Assembly (NCBI GenBank): GCA_946533395.1
Contig: CAMNBU010000007.1
Coordinates: 1 to 64,000, forward strand
Source: UBA4292 sp002395865
GTDB taxonomy: Bacteria; Bacillota; Clostridia; Lachnospirales; Lachnospiraceae
Length of the DNA: 64,000 bases
Reading direction: 5' to 3'
Shown: positions 57,347 to 64,000 of the stretch, in pieces
How the letters are laid out: every line of letters starts with the position of its first letter
Numbering within the stretch: position 1 is the stretch's first letter
Program-made: the position numbers and the translations under genes
The notes under the pieces: model-generated
Told to the model about the DNA's origin: nothing
Seen by the model: only the letters and a program-made list of their open reading frames with translations
Databases searched by the model: none

Positions 57347-59623
57347 TTAATTATTTCTGTAATAGTTTATGAGGCATCCGTCGAGTATGATCTGCCTCTC
57401 ATCGTCCGTCATGGCCCCTATCTGAAGTGTGAACTCCTTAAGCCCCTCGGGCTTTACCACATATGCCTTGACGCTCGGAGCCTTCTCCTTAACGGCTGTC
57501 CTGATACCGGGTACGAAAATGTAATCGAGGTTTGCAAAAGGCAGCTCGTCCTCCGGGAATATGAACGGTATCATGCCCCAGTTGATAAGGTTCGAGCGGT
57601 ACCTCTTAGTAGCGTACTCCTTCGCGATATTTGCCATACCTCCGAGAACCCTCTGGCAGGATGCCGCCTGCTCTCTTGCAGAACCATCTCCCGGCTTTAC
57701 CGCGTAGATCACGGAACCGATACCTGTCCTGCGTCCCTCCGCGTTCGGGAAGGTCTCCTTTATCTTGTGGAAGATCTCCCTCATGTAGGGATATGTCTGT
57801 CCGATGCAGCTTCCGCCCCTTCTTACGTTCTCCACTTCCTGGATCTCCTTTGCGCGTCCCACGTACTCGGGATCCTTTCTGGAGAGGGTGAACTGCGCGA
57901 GGCCTATCGGGTTCGATCTGTACGAAGATGTTTCTCCCGAAGGGATGAGCTCGTCTGTAGTGGTCACCGGATCGTGTATCTCGGCTGTTACCTTTAAGAG
58001 GATATCCTCCGTGAGTTCTATCATGGCGGGCCAGTCCTTAATGTTCGGACCGAGCTTGATCTCCTGGCTCTTGTCCGCCTTGCCGAAGCCCTCGTATACT
58101 CTGTTCTCGTAGATCTCCCTGTCGAAGAAATACTTCGGCTTCGAGAAGTCGACGTCGATATCCGTAGCGGGTGTCAGGAAGCCCTTGTTGAGAGCTGTTG
58201 CGGCAATGGATCTCGCGTCCATGAGCGCGACAGAAGCGATCTGGCCGTTGCCCGGCTTGGAACCCTCGCGGTTCGGGAAGTTTCTGGTCGAGTGTCTGAT
58301 CGAAAAGCCCTGATTTGCAGGAACGTCTCCGGCACCGAAGCATGGACCGCAGAACGCGCTCCTTACGGTAACACCGGCACCCATTATCTTCGCTATAGCG
58401 CCGTTTCTGATGAGCTCCATGAATACAGGCTGCGATGCGGGGTATACAGACATGGAGAACTCGTCCGAACCGATGCTTGCGCCCGCGAGTATATCGGCCA
58501 CATCGCAGATATTCTCGAAGCCGCCGCCTGCGCATCCGGCCACAACGCCCTGATCCACATAGAATCTGCCGTCTCTTATCTTCTTTGAAAGTCCTAAGTC
58601 AATGCCGTCTCCGAGCGATACCTGCGCCCTCTTTTGAACATCCGCAAGCACATCCGCGAGGTTTGCGTTGACATCCTCGATGGTGTATGTGTTGCTCGGG
58701 TGGAAGGGCATGGCGATCATGGGTTTAATGGTCGAGAGATCTACCTCTACCACTCCGTCGTAATACGCCACGCTGCCGGGTGCGAGCTTCTTGTACGCGT
58801 CCTTCCTGCCGTGGATCTCGAGCCAGTCGCTCGTAGCCTCGTCGGTCTCCCAGATGGAGGACAGGCAGGTGGTTTCGGTGGTCATTACATCCACACCGAT
58901 ACGCATATCCATGGAAAGATTCTTCACGCCGGGGCCTACGAACTCCATTACCTTGTTCTTCACATAGCCGCAGCCGAATACCTCGCCGATGATGGCCAGA
59001 GCCACGTCCTGAGGACCGACGCCCTTATTCAGGCTGCCCGTGAGATATACCGCAACAACGCCGGGCATATCCACATCATATGTTCTGGAGAGCAGCTGCT
59101 TTACCAGCTCGGGGCCGCCCTCTCCTATAGCCATGGTTCCGAGCGCTCCGTAGCGGGTATGGCTGTCGGATCCCAGTATCATCCTTCCGCAGCCCGCCTG
59201 CATCTCGCGCGCGTACTGGTGGATGACTGCAAGATGGGGAGGCACATAGATACCGCCGTAGCGCTTCGCGCACGAAAGGCCGAACATGTGGTCATCCTCA
59301 TTGATAGTTCCGCCGACTGCGCAGAGGCTGTTGTGGCAGTTCGTCAGCACGTAGGGCACGGGGAACTCTGTGAGTCCGCTCGCTCTCGCCGTCTGGATAA
59401 TGCCCACGAAGGTGATATCGTGCGAAGTAAGGCTGTCGAACTTTATCTTCAGCTTCTTCTCATCGCCCGAAGTATTGTGGGCCTGAAGGATGGAGTATGC
59501 TATAGTCTGTCTTCTGGCATCCTCCTCGCTTACAGCCCCCGCGATCTTAGCCGCCTCCTGTGCATCCTCAACGAGCTGTGTACCGTTTATGAGGTACGCT
59601 CCGCCTTTGTACATCTTTACCAT
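57347..59623 (-). CDS. Aconitase-family hydratase (YbhJ-like)
   Basis: 758 residues, the length of E. coli YbhJ. Iron-sulfur ligands: VVAGCAGGGFENI (first Cys, about 375) and AFCGPCFGAGDVPANQ (second and third, about 435). LGSDSHTRYGALG (about 150) is the aconitase active-site strand, and RHSTRNFPNREGSKPG (about 455) the substrate Arg region. The GCAGG and GPCFG forms separate it from true aconitases (SCTN). It is a cytoplasmic Fe-S dehydratase/isomerase of unknown substrate. ATG 59623 follows AAAGGAT. Whether it is co-transcribed with the AAA gene 40 bp upstream is uncertain. Confidence 0.88.
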   Translation of the reverse strand: MVKMYKGGAYLINGTQLVEDAQEAAKIAGAVSEEDARRQTIAYSILQAHNTSGDEKKLKIKFDSLTSHDITFVGIIQTARASGLTEFPVPYVLTNCHNSLCAVGGTINEDDHMFGLSCAKRYGGIYVPPHLAVIHQYAREMQAGCGRMILGSDSHTRYGALGTMAIGEGGPELVKQLLSRTYDVDMPGVVAVYLTGSLNKGVGPQDVALAIIGEVFGCGYVKNKVMEFVGPGVKNLSMDMRIGVDVMTTETTCLSSIWETDEATSDWLEIHGRKDAYKKLAPGSVAYYDGVVEVDLSTIKPMIAMPFHPSNTYTIEDVNANLADVLADVQKRAQVSLGDGIDLGLSKKIRDGRFYVDQGVVAGCAGGGFENICDVADILAGASIGSDEFSMSVYPASQPVFMELIRNGAIAKIMGAGVTVRSAFCGPCFGAGDVPANQGFSIRHSTRNFPNREGSKPGNGQIASVALMDARSIAATALNKGFLTPATDIDVDFSKPKYFFDREIYENRVYEGFGKADKSQEIKLGPNIKDWPAMIELTEDILLKVTAEIHDPVTTTDELIPSGETSSYRSNPIGLAQFTLSRKDPEYVGRAKEIQEVENVRRGGSCIGQTYPYMREIFHKIKETFPNAEGRRTGIGSVIYAVKPGDGSAREQAASCQRVLGGMANIAKEYATKRYRSNLINWGMIPFIFPEDELPFANLDYIFVPGIRTAVKEKAPSVKAYVVKPEGLKEFTLQIGAMTDDERQIILDGCLINYYRNN

Positions 59624-59663
59624 GGTAATATTATCCTTTCAAAAGTATTTATCAATCCGTATA

Positions 59664-61787
59664 TCAGCCGTTGGCGTCGTCCAGCTCGAAATCCATGAGC
59701 TTGAGAAGCGACAGGTCTGCATCCGGCTCCGCAACCAGTCTTCTCGACTGATTCAGTATGGCATCCTCGACCTTGTTGCGCACCAGACGTCCGTTGCCCG
59801 CGTCCTTCGCGCGCACCATCTGGACTGTATTGTAGTAAATAAGCAGGCCGTCCATGGCGTCCTCATCTATCGTATAACCCTTGCTCTTCGCCGTGATCTT
59901 CGTGATGGCCAGAAGCTCCTCACCGGTGTAGTCGGGGAAGTTCACGATGTTCGGGAAACGGCTCTTGAGACCCGAGTTGGCTCCAAGAAACTCCTCCATC
60001 TCCTTAGAATATCCCGCGAGAATGACTATCAGGTTATCCCTGTTGTCCTCTATGCCCTTTACCAGAGTGTCGATGGCCTCGAGTCCGAAGACATCGTCCT
60101 TGCCGCGGTATAAGCTGTACGCCTCGTCTATAAAGAGCACTCCGCCGATCGCGGACTGGATCACCTGATTGGTCAGAGGCGCCGTGTGGCCCACATATCT
60201 TCCGACCAGATCGGCTCTCGATACCTCTATGAGCTGCCCGCCCGAGAGCACTCCGATAGCCTTTAAGTATTTGCTTATGATTCTGGCAATGGTCGTCTTA
60301 CCCGTTCCGGGGTTGCCCGTAAATATCATGTGCTTATTGACCTCTGCGGCCTTAAGCCCCTGCTCACGCCTACGCTTCTGAACGCTGTAGTATTCCTCCA
60401 GGCTGAAAATATACTTTTTGATCTCATCAAGGCCTACGATGTCGTCCATCTCCTCCTTGATCTTCTCTATCTCACCGGTATAACCTCCGCCGAGGCTGGC
60501 CAGCAGATTCGTCTTCTCATCTCCTATGGTGCAGCAGATCTCGCCGTCCTCTACAGAAAGCACCGCCTGAGCGTCCTTCGCATAGCTTCCCTCAAGGCGA
60601 AGCTGCGCGAGTGCCTTGAACAGGTCATCGTAGAGCGAGATGAGTCCGCCGAGCCCTCTGCCCCTGGTGGTATAGCCTATCGAGTGCTCTATAAATTCCT
60701 TCTCATCCGCTTCAAGCTTAAACTTCAGCTTGTCATCGACCTTCTCCTTCAGTTCAGTAAAATATCTGGATGAGAACTCTCTGTAGCTGTCGTCGTCGAG
60801 CTCCTTGGTCTTGCAGATGTCGCCGAGAGCGTTTATAAACGGAGCTCCCATGGAGCCCGCCAGCTTATCGACATTCTTCGTGCTGATGATGACCAGATAC
60901 TTGCCTGCGGCATTTATCGAATTCACTGTGTCCGACGCGAGCGCGTTCGTCACTCCTACCAGCTGCCCCTTCTGCATGACATATCTCTCCGACAGCCTGC
61001 ATCTGCCCTGTGTCACGAGATCCGATATGTAGGTCAGATACGAGCTGTGGCAATTCTCAAAGTTCTCGAAAAGGATGATCTTTGAGTCCGATCTGATGGC
61101 AGAGTAAAGGTCCTGAATAAATACCTTGTCCATTCCGGCCGAGTGATAAATGGATAGGTCGATGGTATAGAGAGTATCACTCTTCCAGATATTTCTTCTC
61201 TTCAGCTCGGCCGCAAGCTCAGCGAGCGCCTCGTGCTTGCCGGTATCCTCCCCGCCGTACACGAATATGGAGTTCTTCGGGTAGCCCTCCTTTTCGGGCA
61301 TGACTACCGGTCTCTTAAAGGCAATGACCAGCTTCTTTATGAAATCCTTCTGGCCGATTATCTTCTTCTCTATGACGTCCTCTATGCCCTCGAAGCTCTC
61401 GATACTGATCTCGGGCTCAGCCTCGGGAAGCTTGCCTTCCTTGGCGAACGTCTGATTCTGCGCCTTCATGGTCTCCATGCTGCCGAAGTCGCTCTGTATG
61501 TTCTTCGTGAGCTCATCCAGATCCTTCTGCATCTTCTTCTGATAGTCCAGATTGACCTGCAGGGGGTCTCCCATCTTGTCGAGCTGCTTGAGTATCCTCT
61601 GGTTCTCCTTCAGAAGCTCCTGCGTGCTGACGGTGCTCATGCCCCTGCCTGTGATGGCGGTCAGATTGTCCATGAGCGTTCCGCCCATCTTCTTCTGTCT
61701 GGCAATGGCTGCATCTATCTCCTCGGAGGTATAATTGCTCCTGCTTCCGAAGGCGCTGTTCATTGCGTTGTCGAATTCGTCAAACAT
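59664..61787 (-). CDS. AAA+ ATPase of CbxX/CfqX (SpoVK) type with a degenerate first AAA module
   Basis: 707 residues. Residues about 1-120 are helical with coiled coil. A first AAA-like module (about 130-400) has FVYGGEDTGKHEAL in place of Walker A and lacks an acidic Walker B pair, so it is probably inactive. The second module (about 430-690) is a full CbxX/CfqX ATPase: TGNPGTGKTTIARI, GRYVGHTA (pore loop), GGVLFIDEAYSLYRGKDD, ILAGYSKEM and LKSRFPN with the arginine finger. Such proteins remodel partners (Rubisco activase-like, SpoVK, type VII systems). ATG 61787; it follows DUF4125 with 3 bp between. Partner unknown. Confidence 0.82.
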   Translation of the reverse strand: MFDEFDNAMNSAFGSRSNYTSEEIDAAIARQKKMGGTLMDNLTAITGRGMSTVSTQELLKENQRILKQLDKMGDPLQVNLDYQKKMQKDLDELTKNIQSDFGSMETMKAQNQTFAKEGKLPEAEPEISIESFEGIEDVIEKKIIGQKDFIKKLVIAFKRPVVMPEKEGYPKNSIFVYGGEDTGKHEALAELAAELKRRNIWKSDTLYTIDLSIYHSAGMDKVFIQDLYSAIRSDSKIILFENFENCHSSYLTYISDLVTQGRCRLSERYVMQKGQLVGVTNALASDTVNSINAAGKYLVIISTKNVDKLAGSMGAPFINALGDICKTKELDDDSYREFSSRYFTELKEKVDDKLKFKLEADEKEFIEHSIGYTTRGRGLGGLISLYDDLFKALAQLRLEGSYAKDAQAVLSVEDGEICCTIGDEKTNLLASLGGGYTGEIEKIKEEMDDIVGLDEIKKYIFSLEEYYSVQKRRREQGLKAAEVNKHMIFTGNPGTGKTTIARIISKYLKAIGVLSGGQLIEVSRADLVGRYVGHTAPLTNQVIQSAIGGVLFIDEAYSLYRGKDDVFGLEAIDTLVKGIEDNRDNLIVILAGYSKEMEEFLGANSGLKSRFPNIVNFPDYTGEELLAITKITAKSKGYTIDEDAMDGLLIYYNTVQMVRAKDAGNGRLVRNKVEDAILNQSRRLVAEPDADLSLLKLMDFELDDANG

Positions 61788-61790
61788 ACC

Positions 61791-62405
61791 CTAAAACTCC
61801 TTCTCGGCATCGTCAAGGCTCTTGTAGCCGTAGAGCTTCGCCGTATTGGTCATTATCATATCGGCCAGATTAAGGCCCTGTTTTGCAAGACCCGCTATGA
61901 ACTGTCCGTACATTTTAAAGGTCTCATCCGAGTAGGTTCCGAGCTCCCCGCGCAGATAGGTCTCATAGGAGGTGTTATAAGCGCTGTCCTCGTATGTGTG
62001 GATGCTTCTCGCATTTCTCGCCATACGCGGATATCTGGAGGCGAAATCCTCCATCCAGCCCACCTGAATGGCAATAATCTGTTCTGCGATCTGCTTTCTC
62101 ACATCGCTTCTTTCGGGGAGGCTGTCTTTTAACTGCTCGTATCTGTCCGGTGCGGTGGACTCCATCATCCTCGCGTACTTCTCGGTGATCAGGTTCCAGC
62201 CTGCCTCCTTCGCGCCGAGTATATCACCCAGATACATCTCAAGAAGCTCATCGGGCCACGCCATGTACTGGCTCTTTCGCATAATGAAAAAGGTCTCGGG
62301 GTCGTCCTGGCAGCTCGCCCGCGCCCCCTCATTTTTTGTCTTGTCGAACTGCTTCCACTCCAAATCGGCGATCATGTCGATGATCTCCTGCCTGCTCAGT
62401 TCCAT
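61791..62405 (-). CDS. DUF4125-like protein
   Basis: 204 residues, all helical, no signal or membrane part. DLEWKQFDKTKNEGARASCQDD (about residues 11-32) and FFIMRKSQYMAWP followed by YLGDILGAKEAGWNL are, as I recall, the DUF4125 signatures; members are encoded beside DUF4037, as here. ATG 62405 has GGAGG six bases upstream; a GTG two codons earlier lies in that site. Tightly followed by the AAA+ gene, so it could be its client or adaptor. Function unknown. Confidence 0.75.
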   Translation of the reverse strand: MELSRQEIIDMIADLEWKQFDKTKNEGARASCQDDPETFFIMRKSQYMAWPDELLEMYLGDILGAKEAGWNLITEKYARMMESTAPDRYEQLKDSLPERSDVRKQIAEQIIAIQVGWMEDFASRYPRMARNARSIHTYEDSAYNTSYETYLRGELGTYSDETFKMYGQFIAGLAKQGLNLADMIMTNTAKLYGYKSLDDAEKEF

Positions 62406-62473
62406 ACGCACCCTCCGATGATCTAATCCAATATATTATAATAACATATAAAATCCAACAGGTCAAAGGGAAT

Positions 62474-64000
62474 TTATCGTATATCGGTGCCTGTTTTGCG
62501 TATTATTTCTGCCGACACGGTCTCGAGGAACACATCCTCCGACCGCGTAAGGCTCTGATCCCTCAGTTCCTCCAGAATACGCTCAGCTATCTTCTCTGTG
62601 AGCTCAATGACGCGGTCCGATGTATTTTTCGGGCCGGAGCTGTAGATGTACTCACTCCAGGCCTCCGTCTGCATCGGAAGGCTGCAGAGCTCATCGAGCA
62701 TCCCGCCCAGATCTCTGAGAATACCCAGCTCATCCAGCCCGCGCCTCATCCACTTGTAGTACGGGTGGTACCTTCGCGCCAGAAGGTAAGCCGTCTCCAT
62801 GGCACTCTCTGCTCCTCTCGCCACGCACAGCGCCGCCGTCACAGCATCCTGCCTTGCCATGGCTCTGGGATAATTGCTCTGCAGATACTGCGAGAGTTCA
62901 TGCAGGGTTTTTCCAAGCTTTAAGAGGCGCACATTTTCGGGATAATACGATAGAATCTGCCCTCTTATCCAGGAAAACTCTCCCCCGGCCTTAAATACAG
63001 CTCCGTTTGAAGCCTCTGCGAGCCTGTCCTCCGGCAGGCTGCACAGAACCTTTGAATAGTCTCCCGAGAGGCGCACTCCGAGAGTTCTCTCATAGAAATC
63101 CCCCGTCCTTACCACACCTCTTCTCTCATAAAGGCGCTCATCAAATCCCGAAGCGCATCCAAACTCGCGCAGTATCTGTGCCCTGTGTCTCACAAATAAT
63201 TCGCTGTAAGCATTCTTAAGTTCATCAAATACCGCCTGCGGTATATCATCGTCCGCAAATACGCACAGTCCGGGCCCGAAATCGTGGTCCGTGCTTATCC
63301 CGTCATCGAAGCCGTACGCATCCGAGCCCTCACCCGCTATTCCTATGGCTATGCGGTCTGAGTACTCCCCGGCAGCCGATATGATCTCCTGCCCGAACAG
63401 CTCAAAAAAACGTTTTGAGACCTCAAGCCCCTTCATATCCGCATCCGGCAGTTTCTCTGTCTTTTCAAGCTTCTCCCTGACTCTCTCCCATGCCAGCGAT
63501 CTACCGACATAGAGTTCAAGAAGACGCATGGCCCGCCTGTAGCATGTAACGGCGGCATAGCTGTGCCCCGTCTCACTGTAGAGATCTCCCAGCGCCCCCA
63601 GTGTTCCGCTGTAGTGGTAGTCATTTCCACCGAGCGCCTCAAATATCTCCACCGCCTCAAGAAGATATACCTCCGCGCGCATGAGGAGTGCCTGTGCCTG
63701 ATCGTTACCTCCTCCGTCCCTCAGTTGAACGCAAAGGGCAATGATGGTCTGGCCGATATTACCCCTGGTGGTACCGCGCTTCACATAGTCATCCGACGCG
63801 TCGATCACAGGCAGAGCCTTCATAAGGCAGGTCACGGCCTGAGTATAGTCACCCTTCTCCTGATAGAGAAGGCTCTTGTTGTTGTAGAGCCCGGCGAGCC
63901 TCGGGTCGTTTCCGGAAAGGGTGCGCGAATAGACATCCTCTGCTTCCTCAAAAAGCCGCTCTGACTCGTCATACATACCGTATGCCCTGTATCCGCCGGC
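62474..64000 (-). CDS. TPR protein with C-terminal DUF4037 nucleotidyltransferase-like domain (5' end outside window)
   Basis: At least 508 residues; the reading frame stays open to the right edge, so ATG 63976 is probably internal. The first part contains tetratricopeptide units (YNNKSLLYQEKGDYTQAVTCL, about residues 30-50 after that ATG; LGALGDLYSETGHSYAAVTCYRRAM). From about 200 a DUF4037-like domain follows, with AGEGSDAYGFDDGISTDHDFG (about 214-234): the GS...DxD pattern of pol-beta nucleotidyltransferases. Downstream helices (DAVTAALCVARGAESAMET) resemble the accessory domain. It is upstream of DUF4125 by 68 bp. Substrate of the transferase unknown. Confidence 0.78.
   Translation of the reverse strand, partial: AGGYRAYGMYDESERLFEEAEDVYSRTLSGNDPRLAGLYNNKSLLYQEKGDYTQAVTCLMKALPVIDASDDYVKRGTTRGNIGQTIIALCVQLRDGGGNDQAQALLMRAEVYLLEAVEIFEALGGNDYHYSGTLGALGDLYSETGHSYAAVTCYRRAMRLLELYVGRSLAWERVREKLEKTEKLPDADMKGLEVSKRFFELFGQEIISAAGEYSDRIAIGIAGEGSDAYGFDDGISTDHDFGPGLCVFADDDIPQAVFDELKNAYSELFVRHRAQILREFGCASGFDERLYERRGVVRTGDFYERTLGVRLSGDYSKVLCSLPEDRLAEASNGAVFKAGGEFSWIRGQILSYYPENVRLLKLGKTLHELSQYLQSNYPRAMARQDAVTAALCVARGAESAMETAYLLARRYHPYYKWMRRGLDELGILRDLGGMLDELCSLPMQTEAWSEYIYSSGPKNTSDRVIELTEKIAERILEELRDQSLTRSEDVFLETVSAEIIRKTGTDIR

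Noticed and set aside
1..64000. CRISPR arrays, insertion sequences, integrase or prophage genes, rRNA
   Set aside because: Looked for repeats with regular spacers, transposase or phage motifs and rRNA; none seen.

Overview
The window looks like chromosomal DNA from an anaerobic Firmicute of the class Clostridia, most probably a gut or rumen Lachnospiraceae. The reasons are housekeeping sequences of clostridial type (ValS, RarA, HflX, methionine aminopeptidase with a SEC-C finger), sigma-A promoters with 17-bp spacers, AGGAGG-type ribosome binding sites, many U-tailed terminators, and a set of uncharacterised families (DUF5716/DUF5717-like, DUF6320-like, DUF4125/DUF4037-like, XpaC/TelA) that I associate with that family. 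Base composition is near 50% GC. Almost all genes lie on the minus strand; only four plus-strand genes are convincing (2210-4085, 11285-13081, 51175-51501). No insertion sequence, prophage or CRISPR array was seen.

Layout. 1-4.1 kb: a glycoside hydrolase family 2 enzyme running off the left edge, divergent from a two-gene unit for a multi-pass membrane protein. 4.1-11.1 kb (minus): adenosine deaminase, aquaporin, then a tightly packed MATE / nucleosidase-radical SAM fusion / hflX / udp unit. 11.3-13.1 kb: a GPH sugar symporter with an extracellular insertion. 13.2-17.3 kb: a GntR (YtrA-type)-controlled ABC exporter plus a HAD phosphatase. 17.3-22.2 kb: the polyamine uptake operon potABCD preceded by a long structured leader and a tRNA-Arg gene. 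22.3-23.4 kb: a membrane-anchored HAD enzyme behind an array of five hairpins.

23.6-30.7 kb is the most interesting region, an RNA-repair neighbourhood. It has rtcB with a small XRE regulator, preceded by tandem promoters, a 49-codon small ORF and a 14-bp-stem terminator. It continues with a lipoprotein with a metzincin-like zinc site, an AlbA/Schlafen-type ATP-binding protein, a metallophosphoesterase and an ATP-dependent RNA ligase. Directly in front of the ligase lies a structured RNA of about 380 nt, closed by three nested helices and carrying a tRNA-like domain (His-tRNA-like, anticodon ATG, broken acceptor). A DIP1984-like helical protein gene precedes it. Phosphoesterase, ligase, RNA and helical protein can be read as one end-healing and sealing unit with its own guide, decoy or scaffold RNA.

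30.7-45 kb: a lipid/ester-type operon (hydrolase, acyltransferase, zinc-ribbon membrane protein), an SDR-Dabb pair, then map, nudix, valS and a TPR protein behind an uncharacterised giant protein plus actin/Hsp70-fold partner (DUF5717/DUF5716-like). 45-51 kb: rarA and a MoxR-DUF58-transglutaminase unit. 51-54.4 kb: an XRE regulator and the XpaC-TelA pair, the former with an Asn/Tyr-rich prion-like N-terminus. The XpaC gene and the DUF5717-like gene share the same hairpin exactly 13 nt before their start codons. 54.4-64 kb: a ClpX variant, an HD-GYP-like membrane protein, a YbhJ-type aconitase-family hydratase, and an AAA+ (CbxX/SpoVK type), DUF4125 and TPR-DUF4037 nucleotidyltransferase cluster running off the right edge.

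All family names come from reading motifs and remembered family sequences; no database search was possible.
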